A DNA stretch of 64,000 nt, from assembly GCA_018907035.1 (NCBI GenBank), contig JACCIC010000170.1:315001-379000 (forward strand), read 5' to 3'. Position 1 is the stretch's first letter. Each line of letters starts with the position of its first letter. Both the position numbers and the translations under genes were made by a program. The notes beneath the pieces were generated by a model that saw nothing but the letters and a program-made list of their open reading frames with translations, made no database searches and was not told the DNA's origin. The stretch comes from Sycobia sp. Sy_11. Taxonomy: Eukaryota; Arthropoda; Insecta; Hymenoptera; Epichrysomallidae. This document shows, piece after piece, positions 36,914 to 47,955 of the stretch.

Positions 36914-37560
36914 ATCTCTCTCTCCATTTCTCTCGTACGTTTCGTGTTTAAAGCAAATTTTCAATTCAAGTTCGAAGTAGATTTTCGTTTCAACTTCGGA
37001 TTACTTTAAATTCCTTACTCGAAACTTATAGCTGGCGTGTACTCCTTGCGTGGAACCGAATTATACTACTTTAAACCGAACTTTTATATGGTGGACTCGA
37101 CTTCGGTAAATTCCATTTACTATTTTTTTTACGACTAATTTTAACTTTCAAAAAAGTTTAAGCGTTACTTAATTTAAAGGATAGTTCAGCTCTTTAAAAA
37201 ACAATTGCAATAGATATCAGATTCAATGTTTCAATAATGTAATGAGAGAAAGAAAGATTCTTTTGTTTTACACACTGAATACTGTGTTTTTTCACTGATT
37301 CGCACTTTTTATCCCTTAATTCATCTTCATTCTCTAAATGCTGACAAGGGTTACTTTATTCGAGTGAGTTCCGTAAAGTATTTCTTAAACATTCAAAAGT
37401 TAGCCGCACGGTTTTGCTTGCACCGGCATAACCTATATATACAATACCGTAGAATTAGTAAGAAAGTACTATAAGTAGAGACAGTGCGACAAAATTCGCA
37501 TGGTTATTTTACGCGATTGAAGAAAGTAAAATCGATCGGATATTAGTTATAGAAATGGAG
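35925..37560. other. Non-coding stretch, mostly AT-rich
   Basis: Small unrecognised frames only. It contains an interrupted CT tract at 36866-36924 and poly-A at 36461-36469. Confidence 0.55.
36866..36924. repeat. Interrupted (CT)n tract
   Basis: CT dinucleotides interrupted by CTGT and CTAT units, so older and less pure than its neighbours. Confidence 0.9.
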
Positions 37561-38017
37561 AAGACGGAGTGAAGATAGGAAGGTTTTCACCCGAAGCATC
37601 TCGATGACACCCCCCGGCTCGGTAAATATAATAAAGCTCTTGACTCGGTCGTTAAGGCAGATCGAAGGCCGCGTCGCGGGTCGTAATTCAGCTCCTCCTC
37701 CGCCCCCCCCTCCGCCACTCTTCCTGCGCCACCTACCGACCAGCCGGTCGTGACGACGGCTACGTGGCTCACGGTCGAATCCAATTTCTCTTCCATAATC
37801 TTGGACGCGCGCGCGACTTACGAGCTTTTAACGAGCGCGAATATACGAGGAGGGAGCGCGTCTTCACCGCCCCCCCCCCCCTTCAGCGCGAACGGTTATG
37901 GATCCTGATACAGCGGCGTTCTAATAAGTCCGCACTACCCTTCCTCCGCACTCCGGCCATTTGACTTCACCGGCCGCAATAATGCAGTTGTCGCGCGCTG
38001 GAAGTATATCGAATCGT

Positions 38018-38018
<1 letters not shown>
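37560..38018. other. CpG-rich block with poly-C runs
   Basis: GC-rich. It contains C8 at 37703-37710 and C12 at 37870-37881. Short frames on both strands are unrecognised. Confidence 0.5.

Positions 38019-38083
<65 letters not shown>
38019..38083. repeat. (GA)n microsatellite
   Basis: Pure GA tract of 65 bp, among the longest dinucleotide tracts here. Confidence 0.95.
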
Positions 38084-38086
<3 letters not shown>

Positions 38087-39491
38087 CGAGGTGAAGGGGG
38101 AGTTCGCGATATATTTATCAGACGAGTAAACGTGATGGAGTTATTGACCTGTGGATCGCGGGAGGATTCTCGATAAATTTTATTCGTGTGCTCATTTGTT
38201 TCTTCCAATGGTTATATCGCCCTTCCTTCTCGTCGGCAAAAGTATAATAGTCTAATTGGTTGGCGATTTATATTTTCATCCGAATCGTTTCGTAGATTGA
38301 CATCTTTCATTCGTTAATCGCACGCTGCCTTGTCATTGATGGAATATCATATGAAAGGAAGGGTACTGGATTAATATTTATTCCTCTTCAAGATAAAAGT
38401 ATTATACTTTTAATATTGTTTAAATTTTATTGTATCTTCTATTATGCTCATAATGCACATCAGTTACATAGACTAATAGAAGTATAATGTAAAGTAAATA
38501 ATACTTTCATGAAGAATTTTGATGCGTTGAATCCGACTTTGACATCAAATTGCACCCTGAAGATACTCTAGCTTGAATGTATGAAAAACACTATTATTTG
38601 AAATAAAGAGAGACTTAGTCATAGTTTAATTCTTTCACAAACCGACTAAAACCATATTGAAGTAAGCAGTAAAGTCTTTTTTCATTTAAATCCCGCTTAG
38701 TTTATTTGAGTATATTTTACTTATTTGACAACATTGTATAAATAGAATTTTTGTTTGACTTCATAATATTCACCGTGACATAAAAATTTAAGGCGCAATT
38801 TAAATTTTTGACATCTAACAATGGATTTAGAATTCGTCGAGCATATAGAATACTTATGTGTAAGAATTTGCATGAAAATGACACAATTTCAAAAGGAGGC
38901 TCATCATACCTTAATCTAGCTTTATTAGTGTTGTGAAAAAAATTGTATATAATATCAAATATATTAAAAAAAGTCTTTTTTATACAAATCGATTGTAATA
39001 ATCCGAAAACACTCATGTAATGAATTAAATTCTGAGGTTCTCTTTTTGAATAGTATAAAAAATACCTTCTATAAAACCTACTATCACAATCACAAAAATG
39101 TATTAGTAGATTAATTACAATGCAGACAGCTGGAGAGAGGTAATTAAGAAATCTTTTCTCACTTTATATGTATTAGAGTTTTCTTTTAAAGTTTATTAAC
39201 TAATTAATTCTGCAGTTAGTTTAACTTGCGAAGCACACACCGTTTCATCGGTGGTAACAACAAATTGCACCGTGATGGAATAAATAAACATCCATCTAGA
39301 AATTCCTCTAAATATTAGCGCATGGCCGAGACCGAAACCAAGCCAGCCATACTGAATCACCGGGTGCACAGTCTTAAATCCGCTCTTACCACGAGCGCCA
39401 CCGCCAACACCACCACCGCCGCTGTCGGCAAATAAAGACAGGGACGCCTCCTGCGTCTCTCGGTCCGAGGGCGTCAGATAGAGATAGATAA

Positions 39492-39494
<3 letters not shown>
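38084..39494. other. AT-rich stretch grading into GC-richer sequence
   Basis: AT-rich from 38220 to 39250, then CpG- and CAC-rich. A 99-codon minus frame at 38717-39016 is typical of AT-rich DNA and is unrecognised. Confidence 0.55.

Positions 39495-39546
<52 letters not shown>
39495..39546. repeat. (GA)n microsatellite
   Basis: GA tract of about 52 bp. A CT tract (39691-39712) follows 145 bp later in opposite sense. Confidence 0.95.
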
Positions 39547-39550
<4 letters not shown>

Positions 39551-39690
39551 GCTCAATTTCCACGTCGGGAAGGAACAGCAAGCGCGGGAGTAAGGAGGTG
39601 CGAGAGGGGGAGGGAGGAAGAGCCGAGTGTGTACCAATTAGCTTAGCGCGCACATGCTCATACATGATATACGCGGCCGAGTCACGCCAC

Positions 39691-39712
39691 GTCTCTCTCT
39701 CTCTCTCTCTCT
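39691..39712. repeat. (CT)n short tract
   Basis: CT tract of 22 bp passing into CACACACT. Confidence 0.9.
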
Positions 39713-39979
39713 CACACACTCTAGCCGAGGGGGAGGGGCGCTCAGCGTGGATTTATCGCACCATGGAACCTGATAAATTCGCTTTCTCCTCCCTTCCCCC
39801 TCCAATTCGCTTCTAAGGATGGGCGCTCACCCCGTCGCCTTTTCCCGCGCCGGTGGAAAATGGAATCGTCGGCGATGGTGCAGGATGGGAAAAAGAGAGT
39901 GGATTTGACTTGAGCCACGGATAAAAAGGGCCAGCTAGCGCTCACTCGTACGGGGGGGGGCGGAGGGCTTGGGTATATA

Positions 39980-39983
<4 letters not shown>

Positions 39984-40030
<47 letters not shown>
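39984..40030. repeat. (TA)n microsatellite
   Basis: Pure TA tract of 47 bp, preceded 24 bp earlier by a G9 run (39952-39960). Confidence 0.95.
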
Positions 40031-40033
<3 letters not shown>

Positions 40034-40249
40034 GTTTGGCTTTGGGTGGCATAGAAGGGGGACGCGAGGCGTGGAAGGGGTGAACGCAAGCCATCTTATT
40101 CTTCTGTCGCTTAGCGCTTTTGGCAAATTGTTTGGCGACGGGCAATCCCGCCCGATGGAAACTAACTCGCGCTGTATACTCAGCTCTCTCCCTCTCTCCT
40201 TCAAAGCCCTTCTTTACCGGTGCGTACGGAGCCGCTCTCTGTTGCGCCA

Positions 40250-40253
<4 letters not shown>

Positions 40254-40311
<58 letters not shown>
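40254..40311. repeat. (GA)n microsatellite
   Basis: GA tract of 58 bp. With the tracts at 39495, 39691 and 39984 it makes a dense repeat cluster in GC-rich DNA. The 135- and 167-codon frames crossing it are built largely from the repeats. Confidence 0.95.
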
Positions 40312-40313
<2 letters not shown>

Positions 40314-41403
40314 GGGTATACACGAGCTCACTGCTTCGAATCGAGGTCGTCGGATAAGCGGGATACATTGGTATGAATTACGTTTAGTAGAGCACGCAGT
40401 GCACGGATGAGATTGAATATATATATATGTAGGTGGCACGTGCACACGTCGTAGTATTGGAACATTGGAGATAAAGGAAATAAAAGGATATTGGGAATTA
40501 TTCTAGTGTTCGTAAAAGAATACATGTATACACGAGAGCATGATTCAAAAAGATGATATATATCAAACTATTTTTCATAATTTTACATATAGTACATGAG
40601 TATCATTTGGATGTTATAGCAAGATATATTTGAAGTCAAATACAATTTATCAATATTTTTCGTATGCGAGAGATAAGTCGAGACTTAACATTTCTTACCA
40701 ATGTTCTTATAATAATATAAAAATGTACTTGGATTAAATTAATTATACATTCCCGAAGAAGGGCTATCAAATATTTGTGGCGGATTTGTTGGATTCGAGC
40801 GAGGTAATAAAGTTCAAAATTATTCTGAAGTACAATACTTCTTCAAAATTAATAACGAAATGGAACATCTTAATGAAACATTTAATGAAACATCCTACAC
40901 CTTTTTTGCTGTATTCGAAAAAAGAATTAAATTTAAATGCAAAAAGTTCTACTGAAAGTCGGTCCACAAATCTGCAGTTTCTTAGATAAGGTCAATTGGA
41001 GTTTAGCAGGATTAATTCGCTAAAACCTGGTCAATACACCTAAATTCAGTTGACAATAAATTAGAAACTATACATTTACATATATAAAATCAGTAGAACT
41101 CTTTCAGCATGAAATTATAAGCCTTTGTTCAAATTCCAATGTCAAAAGTCGTGCTTGTCATGAAAGAAAAAATTTCTCTTACTTATTGGATGCATATATC
41201 AAATCGAATTGAAGGAAGTACTATAATTGTGACTAAGAAGCTGCCATATCTTAAAAATGGAATTTTGTTCCATCTTAAAACTTTGCATGTGTCATTTTAT
41301 ATACGTAATTAGAGCTACCCCGCTCAGTATAAATCAAACCTTATCACTCATATCTGACAGTCTCTTCTTTATTATCTTGAGCACGTAATTTTCCAACATA
41401 CAG
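40312..41403. other. AT-rich non-coding stretch
   Basis: AT-rich from about 40400. Complementary 66- and 70-codon frames at 40767-40989 are unrecognised. No element was seen until the GC patch at 41404. Confidence 0.5.
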
Positions 41404-41640
41404 AACGGAGTAACATCCCAATATGTTTATCGGGCCGGTTAGCATTCACGAGAAAATTGCTACCAACGCTGGCGGACGCCAAAACGATCATAGAGCTGCT
41501 GCGCAAGTGCCAACTTTTGGAAGGTACAGCACCGGAAGTTGGATAGCCCGACAGAACAGTTGGAGTAGCACGTGTCTAGTTTTGGAAAGCTATACGTGCT
41601 CGTGGTTCTGCTAGTGTGTATTTAAATCTATATAATATAT
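41404..41640 (+). pseudogene. Possible decayed coding fragment
   Basis: A GC-richer patch in AT-rich DNA, preceded by an acceptor-like CCAACATACAG ending at 41403. The frame through 41424 reads a plausible helix (LADAKTIIELLRKCQLLEG at 41469-41525) and stops at TAG 41544. The next frame (rem 1, from 41521) continues with KVQHRKLDSPTEQLE, meets TAG at 41566-41568, then a hydrophobic run (KLYVLVVLLVC) ending near 41632. One frameshift and one stop would explain the two parts as a broken gene end with a membrane segment. No family is recognised, so this may still be chance. Confidence 0.25.
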
Positions 41641-41972
41641 TTTATTATAGATGCAGTTTATATAAAGAAAATTTACTATTACTAATTACCGAACAAGTTT
41701 GGGTCGTTGTATAGATATATAAGAATAAGTATTTTCATACATTAAGTAGGCACATCAAATTAATGTGCTCGCTCATAACAATTCCACCTACTTTCATAAT
41801 ATATATCTCTTCAATATTCTAAATAAAATTCAATAATCTCAAATTACCAAATATCTTACTTATACATGGTTCCGTTCGTTTGTACTGTATGAACATTGCC
41901 TGGCAATCATGATCGAATTCTATTTACTTTCTTGACAATGATTATAAACTTATTATGATCATTTGTTTGTTA

Positions 41973-42050
41973 CAGTGGTTTCCAACTATTTCGGATTCCA
42001 AAAACTAGATCGTTAATTATTTTTGTCTGATTACACACCACTAATTATTT
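41973..42050 (+). mobile_element. hAT-like terminal sequence
   Basis: CAGTGGTTTCCAACTATTTC at 41973 fits the terminal inverted repeat typical of hAT elements (CAGNGGTTCCCAAC...), and the following 40 bp (GGATTCCAAAAACTAGAT, then ACACCACT near 42036) also follow the usual sub-terminal style. No matching opposite end or 8-bp target duplication was found within about 1 kb, so this is a truncated or degraded non-autonomous copy. Confidence 0.4.
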
Positions 42051-43372
42051 AGCAGAATCGAATAAATTCCACTGTCAGAACAAATATTTTAACATACTTA
42101 TGCAAAATTCTTCTGAAATTATAATTATAGTACTTTCCTGAGAGTCATATTGTGTTCGTGTTTTGAGAGTTATTATTACACCATGGATACAGTGAATATT
42201 TATTACAATTACACGTTAAATTTACATCTTTCTATATTAAATGTTTGAATTCATGAAGTGACGTTTACACTAGCTAGTCCGTTAATTTAAAATGGACACA
42301 TAAATAAATAAAATTGTAAATTGCATTAAAAAGTATAATGATGTTTCATTAAAAACAGTAGAGTGAACCATGTTGCCTTCTGATACCCTATCAAATTTTT
42401 TTTTGTTTTCTAGATATCATGATAACGTGCCAAAAGACCTCTACGAAAGACATGAATATTTGATGCGCGCGGTTTTTTTTTTTTTTTGTTTCATCAATTT
42501 ACATGAGAGTGAAAGAAGACCATTAAGAATCGCTGGGATATAGAATTTAAAAATTATTATAGTTTTTATGAGCTGATGTTTGTATCTGATAGAACTGCTA
42601 AGTGTCTGATATCGAAAATATTGAAATCGATCGTATCGAATCGGTCTGCTGTCATAAAGAATTCTTGCTTAAAACTCTACGAGTATTTTTTTTTCTCTAT
42701 TTGTTTTCATGATTTTTTCTCTTCATAGAATCACTTTTATATATTCTTGTAGCTGTGAGTATTAGTACTTTTTCACGTTTCGTTCCTTTTCAATAGATAA
42801 ACTTTCTTTTTCGTTGAATATTGGATTTTGAGAACTTTAATTAAATAATTAATTTCGATTAAATTAAAGAGATCAATGAAGCTTTGATTAAAACTCACTT
42901 AAGCGATGAAAAAATTCATGAAGTTCGGCGGTCATTGATATGCCTTAGAGGTAACTAACTTATTCATCTCGGTGAGAGGTTCATTTGAAAAATTGCTTTA
43001 AACTTGAATAAAGGAAATCTAGAATCGATTCGTTCGGACTCCTATTTCTTTAGTTAAGCGTATGCACTTTCTGAAATTAAATTTCCTCGAGCCATGACTA
43101 TCTATATATATAAAGTCGCCTTGTAAACACTCGACATTCTTTAAAGCAGTGTTTGATACTGGAAGATTTTATTAAAAATAACACTGGCCGGTGCTTGCGT
43201 GAAATCAAACTGAAAGCTAAATGGTCGATATATTTAAAGAGAGATCTTGCTTTTTCAAGAAAAACTCCCTCATCTATCATGGAATAGATCTGTAATCACG
43301 CTGTTACTCATTCCTCATTAATATCACACATAAATCGTATCGTCAATGCTTAAACAAAGGTACTTATCTAGG

Positions 43373-43378
<6 letters not shown>
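42051..43378. other. AT-rich non-coding stretch
   Basis: Unique AT-rich sequence with a T-run at 42472-42487. A 60-codon minus frame at 43098-43280 is unrecognised. Confidence 0.55.

Positions 43379-43428
<50 letters not shown>
43379..43428. repeat. (TA)n microsatellite
   Basis: Pure TA tract of 50 bp. Confidence 0.95.
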
Positions 43429-43430
<2 letters not shown>

Positions 43431-45811
43431 ACATCTTCATGAGAATAGTTTTATTTAGAAAACATTTGACACAGTTGAAATTGTTTTGCAATTAGTTTTG
43501 TACAAAATGGCTGGTCAAAATATCTCAAAAAAGCTTGTCTTTTTTACTTTCTATCTAATGGTACATCGTTTCTAATGTGAAAAACTAATATTATGGTTCA
43601 ATTTGATATTTCAGTTTTGCTACTAATAAATAAATTACTAAAATGAAACATTTAAAAATAGCAAAATGAAGAGAAGTTGGCCAAAACATATTAATGTTCT
43701 TTTTAATATTATTTCTGATAAAAATTAATAATTCAGCCGGGATAAAAATAATGTGGTCGAAAATGTATTTGCAGTCCTTATATTGATCTGAAATTATAAA
43801 AATATGTAGGACACTGATGTTAACATCCTGTTTATAGTGGTTTGACTTGAAATTTTAAACAGAGATGGTTCGTTTTTTGAACCGAAGAAAAAATCGTACG
43901 CAACTCGTGAACAAGTTACCGAGTCAAGTAAGGATGATTCCGAGAATTTTCTAGGCCTCCCGATTAACACCGAATATCCGATACAAAGATACGGGACAAT
44001 TATTCCACCGGCGACCGAAGCGAGGGTGCGAGCTAAACTTCCGCCTTCGGCTCAGTTATCACGACGCGTGCTTATAGGGTAACGCAATAGGTCACGCGGC
44101 GGCGGCGGCGGCGGCGGCGCGACGCCTGCGGCCGTACCGCCGAGCGCGAAAACGCGCGCGGATCATTATTGCTCGGCGACCTCGTTCTCTCGCCCTCCTC
44201 CCCCTCCTACCCCTCCGCCCGTCACTGCATGTGTATTACTCGAGGCAGCTTCTATACAGCTTCGCTGTTGTTTTCGTTCTTTCTCCCCGCCTCCCCCCAA
44301 CTCCTTCCCGTTCCCCGCTCGGTTTAACCGATCTTGGGGGCATCGGCTGCGCACGACTTTTAAAACTGCGATACGATTATACGTTTATCGCTGCAAAGTT
44401 TAGAATGGGGCATTTCGTGGGATATTATAGCGCCGCGAATTGCGATAAGATTACGAAATGAAATTTCAAGTGCGTATTTGGCACCCCGATGGGGAGGGGG
44501 GTAGTGTGTAATAGAATATGACTTCGAGAGTGAACAGGTTGCATTGGCAGTGGAAATGCAGTATGCGCTGCTAGCGGCGGAGAGCAGAACTTAAAAATAC
44601 GTAAAAAGCAGTAAAGCAATTCACTTTTCGAAGAAATGTTAATATTAATTTAAAATTTCACCGTATTTCTGAACTCAAATCTGCTAAAATTCCAATATTT
44701 ATTTGATTTTATTATAATGAAATCGCGAACAGTCGTAAAGATTTGACACAATAATAAGAATTAAATGAAATACGAAAACAGTTATTTATTCTTGATATCA
44801 TAGTTACGTTCCTAAACAAAATACCTGCATTACAATTAACTTTATTAAAAAAATTTTTTGGATTATACTTCTTTTTTCAGAACATTCAGTGCTTAATTAA
44901 CACATTTATTCTTTTTTTTATAATAGGTTATGAGATGATAAAATTTAATGCAACATTATTTATATCTTTAGTGTAATAATACTAATACTATAACTTTAGT
45001 GTAATGTTTTAACACAAGAGCGGCGCCACTTCAGATCTCACATCCTATAATAGCATATGTATAATTTGTCAGTTTTTGGGATTTTTGAATCAGCTGTGTG
45101 ATTTATTCTTTAAATCTCGTCGCTTTTTAATGCGGCTGGTGAAGGACTATAAAATCCAATATGAAGATTCAAAAAATTTGACACATTTGACGAAACGTTT
45201 AATCAGCATCAGCGACGTCTCATAGATAAAAATAATACTGCTCCCATTAATAACGTGCAGTATACTTTTATACTGAAAAGTGGAGACTACTCTTTCCCAG
45301 ACGTGCTGCTGTAAGACTAGGAGTAATTAGGAACAATTATATACTCAACTATGCACTCTTTGTCAAATGATTTACGTCATCTCACATAAAATTAATTAAT
45401 TTTTAAATTCAAAAATTTAAAATTATTGAGGACGAACGCATTCTTAGAAGCATTACACTAGTTAATGCTATTGCTTACATGAATTAAAAATTACAATGGT
45501 GAATAATGCATTTTGACATACTATTAACAATGCACTTTTACATAATAAGGTGCCTAAATACTGTAAGTAAGAATTTTTAACAGTAAAAATAGAAATTCAA
45601 AGCACAGCTATTTCATTATCAATAATTGAAATTCTACTTATCTCGATTTTAAATTAAATTTATAAATATTTTTATCGGCTTTACGATTTATATAAAATAA
45701 TACAATTAGATTTACCATATATCTAAGGTAAAAATAAATAAAAATAAATGAAAAATAAATTAAAATAATATAAAACGGATAAAAATAAAAATCATCAATA
45801 TATTAGATAGC
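43429..45811. other. AT-rich stretches around a CpG-rich block
   Basis: 43.43-43.85 kb is AT-rich. 43.9-44.6 kb is CpG-rich and contains a (GGC) triplet run and C/T-rich strings. 44.6-45.8 kb is AT-rich. Frames of 62-76 codons in the GC block are unrecognised. Confidence 0.55.
44097..44120. repeat. (CGG)n trinucleotide tract
   Basis: Eight CGG/GGC triplets followed by CGCGACGC in a CpG-rich block. It is the only clear trinucleotide tract of this type in the window. Confidence 0.9.
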
Positions 45812-45908
45812 GAAGGACAATCTGACCGACCCCACCATCTGAATGTTCCTAAATTTTATATCTTTTTCTACTTCGTTTCGAACTGTTTCCTTTCATCTTT
45901 AGGGACTA
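45812..45908 (-). mobile_element. Relic repeat, Penelope-like end motif (copy 2)
   Basis: On the minus strand this reads CCCTAAAGATGAAAGG, then GTTCGAAACG, then AGATGGTGGGGTCGG and the shared segment of copy 1 at 24262-24342 in the same order. The 29-bp block 45812-45840 differs from copy 1 at two positions; the middle is diverged and longer. Orientation is opposite to copy 1. GATGA and GAAAC are kept but the intervening stem is weaker. Two independent copies show this is a dispersed family. Confidence 0.45.
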
Positions 45909-45963
45909 CACAGTTATTTTAATGATTTGGCAATATAATGAATGAAACCAAACTACGGATCAG

Positions 45964-45968
<5 letters not shown>

Positions 45969-46015
<47 letters not shown>
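45969..46015. repeat. (TA)n microsatellite
   Basis: Pure TA tract of 47 bp, about 60 bp from repeat copy 2. Copy 1 likewise has a TA tract within about 75 bp. Confidence 0.95.
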
Positions 46016-46018
<3 letters not shown>

Positions 46019-47330
46019 CAATTCGGTAGCGCGGGCGGTCAAATGGAAATTGCAGTACTCGTATATATGACGAACGACGGAAGGATATAGGCTTCCAGAT
46101 TAGGCGTATGATGGATATATATATATATATACGTGCGCGTATCTCGTTTCAAAGCTGCATCAGCGCAAATCCTCGTAATGTTTACTAATAAACTAGTTAA
46201 TTGACGGTAAATGCATAGCACGTTTTGATGACCTTTCAATATTGCAAACAAGGGCAATGTCCGCGACAGATTTGCTCGAATCACGGCATTCTCTACATCT
46301 ATAGTCGGTTGACAGTAACGGCAAATGCCAGGATTTTCCGCTTATGTAGGGACCTTCCTACGATGACACTGTATCTTCTGCATGGCCAGACGTAACTGTT
46401 TATGAATATGAATGATCTTGGACGACCGACTCATGTACGGAGGCGCGGTCGGATTATTAGTAGGGGGAGAAGTAGAGATTTTCGCGAGGTTTAATATAAT
46501 AAATAGCTTTGCATTTTGTATTGCACATATTTCAGTTTTTATCGGACAATCCAATCAAAATTGACTTCCTAAAACAAAATCGGACAATCCAAATGACAAT
46601 AAAAGCACCGATATATCACCTGGAATCGATTTCATCAAGAGATTTTTTAACGAAATACTCAATGTTTAACGAAAATGTTTAATGAAATAAAATGAATGCA
46701 CAAATATAGGATAAAAAGTTCGTGTAGATTGAAGGAAATAATTGGATCCATTATTGATTTTGCTGAATCTAAAAGGATATTTCTTTTTCACCATCATCAC
46801 ATCAGTTCCATGATTCTTACACTGCGTGCATATTAAACTGTCGCGGAAAACTAGCATTGACTTGGTAAATATTAAATTATTCAACAAAATCACCCAAGTG
46901 AATATAGCCTAACTTTATGTCAGTTTACTTGACTTAAATAGGATAAATAAGTAATGAATTTCTTTCCAATAGTATATATTCAAATCAGTATAAAAACATA
47001 TTAAATAGAGAAGCTCTAGTTTTTATTTAGTTTATGCAATTTTACATTGTGCTTATCATAGGCAATTGAAATTTCTATCATTAACTTAGAATTATTGATT
47101 GCAAACTCAAAAATCAGAATGTATAAAATCAGTGGAATGTTTTAAAGGATTCTTTTTCCATTTTAATCTTTATTATCCTGATTCTGATGTAATAAAGATG
47201 AAACGATTTTGGATTGGAAATTAATATTTTGAAAAAAATTAGTCTAAATTTTCAAAGGAATTCTTTTTATAATACTTGTTATTTTTCTAAATTATATTAT
47301 AAATTAAAAAAAAATCACACACATAATTCT
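46016..47330. other. Non-coding stretch, mostly AT-rich
   Basis: GC moderate to 46560, AT-rich after. A short TA run lies at 46115-46130. Frames of 70-81 codons are unrecognised. Confidence 0.55.
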
Positions 47331-47955
47331 TCGTTACCTACAACGTCGTGGAGCAGAAGAATCAAAGACCAAATCCAAAGGCACAACGAGTTTCCTTTTC
47401 GCGGAGAGGGAACGAATTAGCCATTCTCCGCGTCTCAAAATTCCAATTTGAAATTCTGTGCGCCCGTATCGTAAAGGAGGCGGTGCGGGTGAACCGCGAG
47501 CCGCGCGCGCGTGCACCCGCACCTTACGGGAGGCAAAAGGTCTTTCTGGGGCTCTGTGATGCTCCTCCAGCCGAGCGTGGGCCGCCGCCCGCGTCCCATC
47601 AGAAAGACGTAAAGTCGCTCCGTGACAAGGAGGCGTGGGGGGGAGTGGGGGCCTCGTCGACGATTATTCCGTCGTATATAGCGTTCGATTTCAGATGCTT
47701 CCCGCGCGTGAAATTCCAGACGCGCCGGGCTCTTTTCCTCGGCTCCCTGCCTTTTACCGGCTCCCTCTATCCTCCGGCGCTGTCTCGATGGAAAACGCTG
47801 AAGCTGCACTCGACGCCGAGAATATTTCGCCTGGCTGGTAATTTTGTAAGAAGTTCGTGCGCAAGTCTCCTACCTCCATCTTCCATCAACGATTTCGTGC
47901 AACTTTGTGATGCAGAATCCCTTGAAACGCGCAAGTTGCGTTGCTTTTAATGCCG
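47330..47955. other. CpG-rich block with long but unrecognised frames
   Basis: This block carries a 200-codon + frame (47348-47950) and a 124-codon minus frame (47435-47809) over the same DNA. Both are Arg-, Pro- and Ser-rich with no domain, signal peptide or periodicity. Mutual overlap and GC-driven composition argue for chance openness. If any frame in the window deserves a homology search on length alone it is the 200-codon one. Confidence 0.4.

Noticed and set aside
39480..40320. Polycomb response element suggested by GA tracts and GCCAT words
   Set aside because: GA tracts are frequent throughout the window and GCCAT words are too short. Nothing sets this cluster apart.
44890..44945. 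+ strand junction TTTTTTTTATAATAG|GTTATG
   Set aside because: The pyrimidine tract is good, but GTTATG is not a credible donor.
47348..47950. 200-codon + strand frame
   Set aside because: It lies in GC-rich DNA with a 124-codon frame on the opposite strand. It is Arg-, Pro- and Ser-rich with no domain, so chance openness is the simplest reading. A homology search would settle it.
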